Positions 1 to 11,171 of a DNA stretch of 64,000 nt are shown in pieces. Numbering within the stretch: position 1 is the first letter of the stretch; each line of letters starts with the position of its first letter. The notes under the pieces are model-generated. The model saw only the letters and a list, made by a program, of their open reading frames with translations, made no database searches and was not told where the DNA came from. Location of the stretch: assembly GCF_905163445.1 (NCBI RefSeq), contig NC_053190.1:12960501-13024500 (forward strand), in the 5' to 3' direction. The translations under genes were made by a program, and so were the position numbers. The DNA is from Pararge aegeria (Eukaryota > Arthropoda > Insecta > Lepidoptera > Nymphalidae).

Positions 1-1223
1 ACTAGGTAAGCCCTAGTACAAATAAAAAGTATAAATTAATAAACTATTTACCTATAAAAGTACCTACATCTCTTACCTACATTATACGAGAATAGCTCGT
101 GATCGCGAGTCACGTGTAATCGATTTATGTAATTACTCGAGATAGCAACTCGAAAATACCGTGTAAAGGTTATAACCCACATATCAGTTTAGCAACGGAT
201 CGGTTTCGCCTTGCCTTGCCGTCAACTGGACGTCAAATGTCTTACTGGACGGTCAATGAAAGTAGCAACGAAAACAAATTGTTTACGGATAATAAACGTA
301 TTCTTCAAAAAAAAATCATGACTACTTTTTCGCCTCGAGTTAAGGAAGGCGATCCGCTGCCGAGTTGATACATCTGCGACAACCTTTATCGAATAGATTA
401 AACTCATAAGGTTATAACGCAGTCAGCTGCCGCAACTTTTAAAATGAAAGCGTAATCAGTTTCATAATTTGTGAGATAGCGATCTATTGTCTCGAAGTTA
501 CGTACGGTACCTACTAATTAAGAAGTATACGCATTTAGTTGATTTAGAACTTAAACCCTTCAATGCGGATTGGCGGATAACAAAGATTGTTATTCCTATT
601 ATGCGATAATAACCTGAACGGCTTAACGTGCTCTCCGAGGTACGGGGTTTGACAACTCTAATATAGCTCCCAGTTAGAACTATTTTGATGAAAAACCGCA
701 TATCTACCTGATAATCCCCGTACCTACCGTATAATTTTTGGGCAGCCTCGGAAATAGAACTTTTGACCTCGTGGTACGTAGTCGATCACGCTTACTTTAG
801 CTTAACTAGGCTATTGAGCACGCTGGTACTCCGAAAAGATGCCTGTAATAGCCGAAAATTATTCCTTACAGTTACTTAGTATACACGGTGGCTTTTTGTT
901 TCGGTTAAAAATAATATGGTTCGGTGTATAAAAAGCATCCTACATGTAAGCAGCGAGATGCGGCGGTGCTATCAAATGAATCAATTGCGGTCGTTTCATG
1001 CAGCAGAAAGTTATTCGAAGTGGTACTTAAATAATTCAGCTGCTTCCAAATTTCTAAGTGTAGAAGTTACTATTTTTTTACTGGTGTATTTATTTTATTT
1101 ATTCATTTATTTCTTACAATCAAAAGTAGATATACATAGGTGACTTGATGTCCTGAAACTCCATTGAGTTTGTAAGGAAGAGTGGATTTTTGAATTTAGA
1201 TTCAATTCAATTCTAGTAACTCA
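1..1223. other. AT-rich stretch, no gene seen
   Basis: No convincing open reading frame, RNA gene or complete repeat is visible. A T-rich run of TTTATT-type units near 1085-1112 resembles a retroposon tail but has no recognisable body. Confidence 0.5.
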
Positions 1224-2057
1224 CTATAGTCGTAAAAATGTAATAGGCCCGTTTTGACATTTGTCATCGCGACGTAACTAGTTATGGACCATAAGACTCG
1301 GGACTCGATACTCACGATAAATAAATTCAAGTTTTTATCAGTACTTGATTGATATTATTATGTATTGTAAAGTGTTCGTTCGTTCAAAGTATTCCTTTAA
1401 CTTCACAACCAATACGCGTGACTGGCTGTTGATTATACGTCCACTTTTCAACATGTTGAAACAGAGTTAGTACTATATAACAACGAACACAAAAATCGAG
1501 TCAAATCACTATGTTTAAATTAATGTCCAAAATAGAAGAGCCATAGTTAACGTAATAGTAAACAATATATATCAAACTTAAACGAGCGCACAGTCAACTT
1601 TACAAGATGAGGAACGAAAAACTGCGCAGTGCGCGCGGGGACGCTTCAGTCATGTGCCGTTTGGTCAGATACATCAACCCAGACTCATTATTTAGAACCC
1701 ATTTTGAGAACCAAGCTCATTCTTTGCAGTAAAGATTACTACACAATATTTAATTTCGATATTCAGTAAAAAAATGGTTACAGCTCTAGTATAAAAAAAA
1801 AAAAGACTAAGAACGTAACCGTTTTCGGAACGTTTCGCAACAATTATAAATTGCATGCTACGATAAAGTAAGCGCAAAAAGAATACTCGCGATATATTCT
1901 TTCATATTATTTAACGTCCCAAAAAGATTTACGTATTTTTTAAAACACTGTATGTAATTGATTTTTATTTTATTGTTTCTTTCAGTTTCATTCCAAGTTA
2001 CATTCTATGGTCTTGCACAAATGTCAAAACGGGCCTATTATATTTTTACGACTATAG
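1224..2057. mobile_element. Candidate non-autonomous DNA transposon with 41-bp inverted ends
   Basis: The 41 bases at 1224-1264 are the reverse complement of 2017-2057 with one mismatch. Both arms carry the core AATAGGCCCGTTTTGACAT or its complement. The arms enclose about 750 bp of AT-rich DNA with no long reading frame. The outer edges read CTATAG on both sides, so a TA target site of the Tc1/mariner type is possible but not proven, because the exact element ends are ambiguous. No transposase is present, so it would need one supplied in trans. The alternative is a chance pair of inverted copies of one short repeat. Confidence 0.6.
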
Positions 2058-3210
2058 ATATATAGATACTAGGCAAAAGCGAAAGCGTTCTCGCGGCCCA
2101 GCTACCAGGTGTTGGAACACCGTGGGGTTCAGTCGGTAACAGTCCGACATAATTATTGCACCGAAAGTACCTAGGAGAGAAAATATTGCAAAGGTTTAGC
2201 TAAAGTAGCCAAATTACCACTATAAAAAGATCAGGAAAATTGAGTTCAAAAAGAACTTCATATAAATATCTTAGAGTACATTATCCTCGCTTATTAATAA
2301 AGACACTTTTATCAACTTTTTCAAGAATGTTCCCGTGAAATTCAAGATAAAAGTATCAAATTAATTTTTAACAAAGCACCGTAAACACGGGCTCATTTTT
2401 CTTTTGTGAAACGTTACAATGGAAATTCGGTAACGTTAAGTCTCCTCAGCGCGGGAAACGTAATGATTTATTTATGTCAATGGGCAATGGCTGGAGGGAT
2501 GCTTTACCTTTCAAATTGGTTATTGTTCGAATAAACTTCTTTTATTACAACATTGTTAGTAAAATGAGAGCAGGTAGGTTTTTTTTCAATTACCCCCTCT
2601 TCAGTTAATGGCGGAATTTTCCGGGCTAATCTGGGATTTTTTCATAGTTTCAACGTCGAAATTCTATCGCATTAAGACAGGGGGATTTTTTTTTCACGAT
2701 AGGGCCCGGCACACACTCGCTGACGGTATAGCAGTAGATCCTTAGTAGCTTTTTAAAACTTTTATTGTGCTTTTTATTTAAGTTTATATTGACTGCGTCT
2801 TATTAATTTTTTTTTATTGATATAAATACGGTTGTTGGACAAACTTGGCAATAGCAATTTGGGAGTTTGACGTTTCCCTGCTGTAATGGCCAAGTGCGAG
2901 ATTTTCTACCCACTATTTGTATGGTATCGAAAGAATGCCATCTTGTGACAGTACGGTTACCCAGTATTGTTACTAGATAGCGCTCTTTACAAGAAAATCT
3001 GACACTTGACAATCCGGTCAGGTAGGAGGCTACCGCCGTTATAGGCCACCAAATGGTTACCGTTTCTATACGATGCCGCATAGTAACTGATTTGAGTTAT
3101 AGGTTTAATATAACAGATTAGCCCTCTACCATCTTAGACTGCTTTATAACTTACCTTTAAATGTTTTTGCAGTCAAAGAATAGCTTGTAGTTAAATAAAA
3201 ACACAGATAA
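2058..3210. other. Unassigned stretch, no gene seen
   Basis: The stretch contains homopolymer T runs near 2580-2590 and 2685-2695. Short frames on either strand have no recognisable protein features. No repeat family could be named. Confidence 0.45.
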
Positions 3211-3596
3211 ATATGTATTTCTGTTCTTGTATTGTTTGCCGGTTGTTGCCCGCTGCCAGTCTATGTGCGCTGGGCCTTAAGCGGGAGGTATGCTTATACC
3301 TTATATTATAAGTAATAAATGTTCTTCATACAATGACATATTCCGGCGTCTAGACTTTACCAATTCTTGTTAGATACTCAAAATCTGGAAATTATATTGT
3401 AAAATATGTATTTCCTTTCTTGTATTGTTTGCCGGTTGTTGCCCGCTGCCAGTCTATGTGCGCTGGGCCTTAAGCGGGAGGTATGCTTATACCTTATATT
3501 ATAAGTAATAAATGTTCTTAATACAATGACATATTCCGGCGTCTAGACTTTACCAATTCTTGTTAGATACTCAAAATCTGGAAATTATATTGTAAT
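3211..3596 (+). repeat. Two-copy tandem duplication, 193-bp unit
   Basis: Unit 1 (3211-3403) and unit 2 (3404-3596) are nearly identical. The visible differences are a few bases, for example CTGTTC against CCTTTC close to the start and TTCATA against TTAATA in the middle. Both units start at ATATGTATTT and end at ATTATATTGTAA. The high identity suggests a recent duplication. The unit includes the segment GTTGCCCGCTGCC, which loosely resembles the 3' end of small Helitrons, so the unit may itself be a decayed mobile element. Confidence 0.9.
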
Positions 3597-3654
3597 AAAC
3601 TAATAAAGCATAAACGTAAGTTATGTAGGAACATAACTTTTATTACGAACGCTA

Positions 3655-3810
3655 TTTTAAACCCCCGAAGCAAAAACGACGGGGTGTTATAAGTTTGTGT
3701 GTGTCTGTCTGTGGCATCTTATTTCCTGGACGGATGAACCGATTTTCATTTTGTTTTTTTTGAAAGGAGAATTAATTAGTCGGGATCGTTGTTACCTAAT
3801 TTGAATCTGA
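3655..3810 (+). repeat. Interspersed repeat fragment with CCCCG/CGGGG hairpin
   Basis: The stretch has CCCCCGAAGC followed by ACGACGGGGTGTTATAAG, a short GC hairpin, and then GTGTCTGTCTGTGGCATC and GGATGAACCGATTTTCAT. I recognise this arrangement as a common lepidopteran dispersed repeat. Its superfamily is not clear to me. It is followed closely by a SINE-A fragment. Confidence 0.5.
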
Positions 3811-3847
3811 ATGGGCCCTCAATATGGGTATCAAATGAAACATTTTC

Positions 3848-3923
3848 CAGATGTGGAAATCGAACCCACAACCTTGGCCTTAGAAAGCAGGGTCGCTACA
3901 CACTGCGCCAGGACGACGTCACA
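3848..3923 (-). repeat. SINE-A fragment (tRNA-like head only)
   Basis: On the minus strand this reads as the tRNA-derived head of SINE-A: an A-box-like GGCGCAGTG, then a B-box-like GGTTCGATTTCC. The body and tail are missing. Confidence 0.7.
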
Positions 3924-4140
3924 ACTTAAAATCTACCTCACAGATTATCACTTTACTACCAGCCTAAACTGCATTATGACTTAAAAAAACCATGTGGGAT
4001 GGAAGTATAATTGCAATTGGTGGGAACCAGATAAAACTAGAAAATTTAAAAATTATCAATTTCCAAATTGTCCCATCTGGGAACAGTACCCGAAACTTCT
4101 CAACTAAAAATTACAGCAATCGCCACTGCGCCATAAAACG

Positions 4141-4405
4141 TAAATAAATATTAAATAAATATACTACGACAATACGCACATCGCCATGTAGCCCCAAGGT
4201 AAGCGTAGCTTGTGTTATGGGTAATGAGATGACTGATGAATAACGTTATAAATGATATACATAATTACTTATAATATATACCTACAGATAAACACCCAGA
4301 CACTGAAAAACATTCATGTTCATCAACATGTTCCAGTTGTGGGAATCGAACCTACGGCTATAGACTCAGAAGGCAGGTTCGCTGCCCACTTCGCCAGTCG
4401 GCCGT
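4141..4405 (-). mobile_element. SINE-A, near full length
   Basis: Read on the minus strand, the copy has the tRNA-derived head near 4300-4405 with TGGCGAAGTGG and a degenerate B box. The body follows with the segments TTTTCAGTGTCTGGGTGTTT and CATAACACAAGCTACGCTTA, ending in a (TATT)n tail near 4141-4160. The head, body and tail layout is that of a Pol III-transcribed SINE mobilised in trans by a LINE. It codes for nothing. Confidence 0.88.
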
Positions 4406-5070
4406 TATAAAATCGACAAGCTCCGTTGCTGCGTGAAAAAAGGATAAATCACCAGACACTTTCGCATTAACAATGTACGTTAGCACAAGGAAGTAAGGAT
4501 ACCGACAAAACTACCCCGTTACAGTCACGAAGCCGACATCAATATCTCTAAGATGACCATTACACAGAGTTACCACAAAGCCTTATTGCCGCCACTTTAT
4601 CTGACCGATCCCTCGAGAGTACGAATAGTTTTCGCTAACTCGCTAACACCTGGATCAGAACGTCTTTTGAGATGGTTAATCTGATACTTACTGTAGTTGA
4701 TACTAGATGTTGTGCCCGTTCTTCGGTGCGTTTATTACTGTATCTTACGTTTGAAAACCGTGTTTTTTCCAGAATTAAAAAAAAAACGTGTGCATACGCG
4801 TTAGTAGTTATACTTCTTTGGCGTAACAAGATAAATGCCTTTTCAAAAATTTTATCTTTCGCCTTATTCTACTTTTGTAGAAAAACGACACTAACAATAG
4901 ATAAAAGGTATATAATGAATGGAAAGTTTTATTATAACGTATTATCTAGTTATCTCATTATCGGACCACCAAGTTTCCCTAATAAAGACACTTGATTTTA
5001 CTTTTGCATGTTGTGTTAGTAACATTAGCGACTTTATATTTAAGCGCTTGTCTTGTAATGTGAAAATATC
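4406..5070. other. Unassigned stretch, no gene seen
   Basis: Two overlapping short frames (4672-4995 plus, 4635-4829 minus) lie here, but both are rich in residues typical of AT-rich noise and have no domain I recognise. Confidence 0.4.
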
Positions 5071-5198
5071 TGGTGGGAGGCTTCGGCCGTAGCTAGTTAG
5101 CCACCCAGTTAGTTATTAAAACGCTGTCGTGTAGAAATCGATTTAAACTGTGTCATCACTTTCCATCAGGTGAGATTGCAGTCAAACGCTAACTTTTA
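5071..5198 (+). repeat. SINE-B 3' part
   Basis: The fragment carries the GGTGGGAGGCTTCGGCCGT segment and ends in the GGTGAGATTGCAGTCAA segment that marks the 3' side of SINE-B. The tRNA-like head is missing. Confidence 0.75.
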
Positions 5199-6655
5199 GT
5201 GAAATAAATACAAAACTTAAAATAAAAAACAACCTTTTTAATTATTGTCTGTTTATTTGTTCCGGCTAACCTCTGAAAAGATTGCACCGATTCTAACAAA
5301 CGAATAGTGAAATAACTGATTATTCTTTTTATTTAATGTATTTATCTGTGTTTATTATATAGTATATATAAAGCGTGTATAGTAAATAACGTAAGTAAGC
5401 CACGTTTTTTCGATGTTAGGTGCATTCAAATTTTGAAATTAGGTTTCATTTATATTTGTATCCGTTGTGAAAGAGTTTCTTAAAAATCTCAATCAAAGAA
5501 GTGAAACAGGGGTTTGGAAAGTAGTATGAAAGTCTAATTTTATTTTTTTTGTATATGATTTTTTTCAGTAAAAACTATAGCAGTGGTTTACTCAAAAACT
5601 ATTAGCGTTTCGGTCTCACAGATAAGTCTCAGACACAGTAAATAATGTACCTCTAAAGCCTCCGAAGTATTACTTCGGTTTTTATTTACACGTTGTATAT
5701 ACGAGATAAAAATTAATCCTTATTTCCCTTGGTCACGTCATAACTTTAGAAATATTTTCGATTACATCCACCTTTTTTTTTAAGTTTTCTTATACTTTGT
5801 GAGAGGTTCTTACGGAGGAAAAATTAAGAAAGTTGCGAAGATCATTAGAAAATTTATGTATTATTTTCTTAGGTCGGAATCTATAGATAAAATAATAATC
5901 ATAGACTATATTTTTTATATACGTTTGTTTGTCACGCAACACCTCATTAGCAGCTGGACCTATTTTGATGAAACTTTGTTAGTTTATTTCGTTGGATGGT
6001 TTCAAAACTTTTCTTTTAAAACGTCTGCCGGGTTCGCTTATTTTCATAGAAAATTAATTTAAATAATATTGACAATATTTATTTGTACTCAAATCTGCTT
6101 TCTCTAACGATTGTAATCCTTGACCTCATTTGACCTAAATGTAATGTGATGATTGTCACTACGTATTTACTTAGGTATTTAAATTACTACACTTGTTTCT
6201 TTCAAAGTATTCATAGTCACGATATCGTGAAGACGTATGGCGTCGAGCGCTCGCCTATTCTACGCCGCCGTTCGGAATCTGACATAATTGTTTTTCCTTA
6301 CGCGTTAATTTGAAATTCATACCAACATCGAATCCGTTCAAATTTACCAGAGATAACATCGTCATAAAAACATACATTTTGGCAGTCGATTGGAACACCA
6401 TGTTATTTTCACAATAACTGTAGTGCGTTATCATTTTTTAATGCAATGGCGACAGATCCTACAGTAATGGGTACACCAGTATGTATCCATTTCGTGTCGA
6501 TACGTTTTAATTGGAAGATATTATCGGCCGCAGTAAATATTGCTGTCGGTTGCGGACAGTTCGCCAAATTGGAATTACGGGTATACTGAATATTACTAAA
6601 TGTAGTCTGGAATAAAATATGTTTTAAATCATGTCTATTATTATGTCATGTTGCT
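5199..6655. other. Unassigned AT-rich stretch with weak Helitron-like phrases
   Basis: Phrases such as GTTCCGGCTAACCTCTGAAA near 5260 and AGCTGGACCTATTTTGATG near 5950 resemble the 5' parts of small lepidopteran Helitrons. No end could be located. A CCTCCGAAGTATTACTTCGG hairpin lies near 5658-5680. No gene is seen. Confidence 0.35.
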
Positions 6656-6659
6656 CTGC

Positions 6660-6760
6660 CTGCCTCGTTGGTCTAGTGGTTATCGTGTTTGACTTTGATT
6701 GCAGGTTCGATTCTCGAGTCGTACCAAAACTTTTTAATAGTTGGATTTTTCTATAAAGAA
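6660..6760 (+). repeat. SINE-E head (tRNA-derived)
   Basis: CTCGTTGGTCTAGTGGTTAT (A box) is followed at normal tRNA spacing by GGTTCGATTCTCGAG (B box), then the non-tRNA sequence TTGGATTTTTCTATAAAG. It is tRNA-like but has no pairable acceptor stem, so I call a SINE rather than a tRNA gene. A diverged second copy lies near 43498. Confidence 0.7.
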
Positions 6761-7524
6761 ATTCTCTCTATACCCGGACCATCGGTCAGGAAATAAGTTG
6801 TTTTAAAACCATGCCTCGAAAAGACGTTCTTTTTTAGACGTTCTTAACATTTTAATAGTTATATTCTATCATAAACATCCACACTTATGTTCGGTTACTC
6901 TGACCAATAATATCTTGAAAACGAAAAGAATAACGCCTTTACTTTACATTTTCTCTCCCGCCTTTACATCTTTAGATTTTAATAAGAAAGGAATGCGGAA
7001 TCTCTTTTAGCACCAATTATTTGGCCATTTGCAACCATCTTAGGTTATTTGCAGGGCCGATTTGTCCTGTACCCACAACCTACGTGTCAAACGTAATTCA
7101 TATATATCTATCAGGAAGCTAACTAAACGCAAATTGTTTGTATATTATTACAATAGCTTTGAACATTACTTATTCATATTAAGCAACTACTTAGTAACAA
7201 AATATGGAAACGGTTGAGCGCTTGTCCTAATAAATTGTCTCACTGTTGCACAATACGTACGTTGCACTAAAGTGAGTTTAGCAATATTAAATGAATAGGT
7301 AAATTTATTGTCTTGGTGCTGTATTCATTAACTTTAACTAATGGATCAAGAAAATGTTCCATGGCTTATGAATATTCTACATCATAGAGCTGGTAGGAAC
7401 ACTATGCTTCACTAATTTACAAATTACAAATTGCAGAACGTTTCAAGCTGGGATTTTTAGTTTATTAGTTTCTTTCGATTTTTAGAACAAAATCCGGGAA
7501 CTGTTTGCTTCAAGGCTAGAAAAG
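6761..7524. other. Unassigned stretch, no gene seen
   Basis: AT-rich sequence without a coding frame or a repeat I can name. Confidence 0.4.
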
Positions 7525-7725
7525 GCAGGAGACAAAAATAATAGCCCCCTGGTTATATCCCCTGACAAGGGATATAATTAAAGTATCCACCTGCCAAAGC
7601 ACGGGAACATGGAAAAGTTTACCCGCGTTTATTATTGCACTTGTGCGCCAATGCTCTCAGAGTTGATAAATCTATGGGAGAAGACTAATTTTTATCCTTT
7701 CCCCGAGGAGAAAACTGTCTGAAAA
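7525..7725 (+). repeat. Repeat-F copy 1
   Basis: This copy shares the string CTCAGAGTTGATAAATCT (CTGAGAGTTGATAAAGCT in copy 2 near 16070-16210), followed by GGGAGAAGA and TTTTTATC in both. It also contains GGTTATATCCCCTGACAAGG and a short GGGATATAA segment upstream. It is probably a small non-coding DNA element. The ends are not clear. Confidence 0.55.
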
Positions 7726-8247
7726 AGTATGATACTTTTTACAACGTCTCGATAATCATCAAGTAGGTACTGCACTTTTATAATAATAATAATCTCTTTA
7801 TTTCAGGCAAAGCACATAGTATAAAATGGCATGTCACAAAAAAAAAATTACAATGAATAATGATAATTATTAAATAAAAAAAAATAAAAAAAATTTAATA
7901 CTTTTTGCTCAGTGTGTGTGTATATAAACCCACCCAGTATCGTACAGTAGAACGGGTTATTTAGCTTTCCAGCTACTGTTTGCATTTATAATATTATTAA
8001 AGATCACATCCCCACAACCTTAATATGGTAGGTACAATCCTATTATGTTTTAGTAGGATTACAAGCTTTTATAGCAGAGGTAAAAAAAGGCGAATGAAAA
8101 TTTTCGTTTACTGTGTAAAAACAATATAAATGATAGGGCAATTTATTATTTTCTCGATGATAGATTGATTTAGTGCCGTACGAATCGGACTGAGCTATTT
8201 GCCATGACATGCAAATCATAACTCATACGTTTCTGCAATTTATGAAA
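7726..8247. other. Unassigned stretch with a reverse retroposon tail
   Basis: (TAA)n followed by TCTCTTTATTTCAGGCAA at 7781-7810 looks like the tail of a minus-strand retroposon. The A-rich block 7838-7895 is low complexity. No gene is seen. Confidence 0.4.
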
Positions 8248-8249
8248 TA

Positions 8250-8305
8250 CTGGCTGCTGCCCGCGACTTCGTCCGCACTTGTATAACAAAAATCCCATTG
8301 ACGAA
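8250..8305 (-). repeat. Small Helitron 3' end fragment
   Basis: Read on the minus strand, GTGCGGACGAAGTCGCGGGC forms a short stem (GCGGAC with GTCGCG) and is followed by AGCAGCCAGT. This matches the hairpin-plus-terminus design of small Helitrons, here with CCAG in place of CTAG, so the end is mutated. Confidence 0.55.
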
Positions 8306-8643
8306 AATTGCTAGCAATTGTAAATTGTGAACTCAATATAAATGCGTAGCAATTGTACATTTTGTAAGTCAGTAACGCGCGTGCATTTTGTAATATCTGT
8401 GTGGTGTTGTGTATAAAGATTTAAGAGACTATAAACGCCACAGTGTAGATTAAGCCTTGTTTTGTGGATTGATCTTAAATGCGTGTGAAGCTTATCACTC
8501 CGCTATTGGATAGGGCAGTCAAAAAATAAGAAACTGAACTAACTCATTGACATCGTTCAAAGTGCAGCGGCGATAAAATAAAGCTGCGCACATCACACAA
8601 TACCCTTATACTGCAGTCTGTTATCCTTTTGATTTCCTTATCC
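8306..8643. other. Unassigned stretch, no gene seen
   Basis: Short imperfect repeats around TAGCAATTGTA occur at 8310-8360. Nothing else is recognised. Confidence 0.35.
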
Positions 8644-8790
8644 TAAGGTTGCCTGGAAGAGATCGCTACTAAGCGACGAGGCCGCCTTTTGTATACTGCT
8701 TATGTCTGTGTTTTCTTTTACTATTCTTTTTTTTTGTGTGCAAATAAGGAGTATAAATAAAAAAAATAAAAAAAAAAAATTCGTAGGGAT
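8644..8790 (+). repeat. LINE-type 3' tail with conserved hairpin, copy 1
   Basis: GGTTGCCTGGAAGAGATCGC is followed by ACTAAGCGACGAGGCCGCC, then a T/A-rich tail. The stem TCGCT (8663-8667) pairs with AGCGA (8672-8676) across a 4-base loop. The same layout recurs at 20784 and 26328. It is probably the 3' untranslated end of a non-LTR retrotransposon, which is an inference from the tail and the repeated truncation. Confidence 0.65.
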
Positions 8791-9940
8791 GATGGGCAGT
8801 AGAACCAAGAGATTCTGGAGTGTCAACCGCGCTTAGTGGACAGTACACAGAAACATCGGTCGACCACCAGTTCGATAGCGTGATATAAAGTAAAGGCAGC
8901 AGAAATAACTGGGTACAGCTCACCAGCAATAGAATAAGAAGGTCTGTTATTGGCTGACGATGATGACAGAAAAATATACCAGAAATATTAATAAAATACT
9001 CGCTTATTTACTTTTATTTTGTGAAGAAATAATTTATATGTCAAAACATTAATATAAAAGGAACTTAGCGTACAGCGCGCGACGCCGGCAGATGGCGCGA
9101 GACGCTAATGACGTCGGCGTCGGAGCATTAAATTATTTTTACGATCTACCCGCGCATAGGGTCACCATACCTTTACAATTTTGTCGACTAAAATTTAAGT
9201 TTTAAACAGTGTTACCTTTGAACAGTTAAGTCATAATGAAAGAAAAAAAAATGTTTTAAAAATAAATAAAAGTTATAATATTTATTAAATCTATTTATAC
9301 TATGACTTTGAGTAATGGTATTTATAGATATCAAATAGTAGTAGGTAGTCCAATATTTTTTCTATAAATATTATTTTTTTTCCTAATATAAAGTCGTTTC
9401 TAATATATAGTACTAAATACTGTTACAATCTAGCCAAGTGAGTTGAAAAATTACAATTAGAAATTTGATCTTTACTTAAACTTCTAAAATAATATTTGAT
9501 AAGAGATATTCAAATAATGCATCTTTGTCCTCACCGCAGCACTTACACTACACCAACACTATTCGCTATTCATTAACTCAAGAGGTTTTGTCCATTAAGT
9601 AAACACCCTCGTTTATATGAAACTAAACATTACTAAGACATGTACCTTGTAGATTAGTTATTAATGTTGTATTCATAAATATAATTACGCTAGCTCTCTA
9701 ATTAGGAATGTTTTAGGCGCATTTGTAACATCTGCGATTGATTTTCCACCATATTATTCGAATAAAATGAGCTGAGAATATGGTGTCGATTTCACCAAGC
9801 GAAGGATACACGAGTAACGCGAGCCACGATTGCGCTAACTCTACGAAATTGGCGCATTTTGGTGCGGGTACTCGGTGCCAGGGACTTAAAAACACCCTTG
9901 TAGAGGTTCCATAAGTTTGTTTTTTATTATTATTTTAATA
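8791..9940. other. Unassigned stretch with a small GC-rich inverted repeat
   Basis: CGACGCCG (9080-9087) pairs with CGGCGTCG (9115-9122), forming a GC-rich foldback in otherwise AT-rich DNA. The frame at 9713-9895 on the minus strand is not supported by any motif. Confidence 0.4.
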
Positions 9941-10208
9941 ACGGCCGATTGGCGCAGTGGGCAGCGACCCTGCTTTCTGAGTCCAAGGCCGCGGGTTCGA
10001 TTCCCACAACTGGACAATATTTGTGTGATGAAATGTTTTTCAGTGTCTGGGTTGTTATCTATATTTTATAAGTATTTATGTAAATACTATATTTATGTAT
10101 TCATAAAAAATATTCATCAGTTATCTTAGTACCCATAACACCAGCTACGCTTAATTTGTGACTAGATGGCGATGTGTGTATTGACGCAGTATATTTATTT
10201 ATTTATTA
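9941..10208 (+). mobile_element. SINE-A, full length
   Basis: The head starts ACGGCCGATTGGCGCAGTGG (A box), with GGGTTCGATTCCCACAACTG (B box) about 60 bases in. The body contains TTTTCAGTGTCTGGGTTGTT and CCATAACACCAGCTACGCTT. The tail is TTTATTTATTTATT. Weak TTTAATA matches flank both ends and could be a target duplication. Confidence 0.92.
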
Positions 10209-10831
10209 TTTGTTTAATTAATTTAATAAACAAGAATTATATTTAACATAATGTGCTTAACTATAACGTTATGTTTTGGTGTGCAATAAAGTACTTTAAT
10301 TTTATTTTCATTTCGCTGCTCATCGCCCGGTGCTACGTAATATAGTCACCCTACCCGTGCCGCAATCTAACATAACCGTCCGGTGTACCGGCTCTTGTGT
10401 AGTTCTTTAGCTTTAATATTGAATTATGGTTCTAAAGAGGTAATAAAGTCGTTCTAGCGTGGAGTCCGAACATTATTAAATTAGTTATGTCGCTAATTAA
10501 TACCGTAAAATGTTAATATTAAGCGTTTTGACAAATAGTTACATATAAATAACTTACCATAACCATTTACTTGCATTAAGGCATTATCCATATATAGTCT
10601 ACCTAAATATCTTTGCTCACTAACTTTAACAGTCACCTACCACATAGAAATGCCAAGACACCTCAAATATCTTAAACATATGTCATGTGTAAATCTATAC
10701 GAATAGGTAACCTTTTAAGGTTAAACCCAATTTCGAACGCAAAATACTTACCAGCCTTGACCTTGGTTTTTTTGTTTAACAGATTATAATCCTATCCTAG
10801 ATAAAATTTATTGAAAGTTAAATATGAATTT
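10209..10831. other. Unassigned stretch, no gene seen
   Basis: AT-rich. A CAATAAAG motif near 10285 could be a retroposon polyadenylation signal. No body is recognised. Confidence 0.35.
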
Positions 10832-11171
10832 AACCCGCCGAATCCTACTCGGATGGGCAGCGTTCGGAAAGCTAATCGACATTCTTTAGTCAAAAATTCC
10901 TCAGTGCCATAAGACTTCTTCTTGTCTTCGAACAGTGATGACTTACGGATCCGAAACGTAGTCGCTTACTATGGGTCTCCTAAGAAGGTTAAGAGTCACT
11001 CAGTGGAGAGAGCAATGTTAGAAGTATGAATGAGGAGATCCCGCACTCAACGAGTTGCAAAGCTGAAGTGCCAAAGGGCAGGGCACATAGCTCGAGGAAC
11101 CGATGGACGTTGGGGCCCCAAGGTGCTGGAATGGTGACCCCGCGCAGGTAAACGCAGCGTTGGTCGGATAG
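10832..11171 (+). pseudogene. RTE-type LINE reverse transcriptase C-terminal remnant
   Basis: In one frame from 10832 the translation gives RRILLGWAAFGKL, then SKIPQCHKT and TVMTYGSET, then TMGLLRRLRVTQ. After a frame change it gives AGHIARGTDGRWGPKVLEW and PRAGKRSVGR. I recognise these as the conserved C-terminal strings of RTE-clade LINE ORF2 proteins. There are in-frame stops (after DIL, after GSET, after EQC and after VLEW) and at least one shift plus an apparent internal deletion around 11020-11060. The piece is dead and lacks the palm domain and endonuclease. The 3' tail of the parent family may be the one seen near 18676 and 42815. Confidence 0.88.

Noticed and set aside
3200..3600. 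Direct repeats considered as a CRISPR array or LTR pair
   Set aside because: There are only two units, directly joined with no spacer, in a eukaryotic setting. A tandem duplication is sufficient.
6660..6725. Possible tRNA gene (A and B boxes at tRNA spacing)
   Set aside because: There is no acceptor or anticodon stem pairing and no 3' T run. A second diverged copy lies at 43498, so a SINE head fits better.
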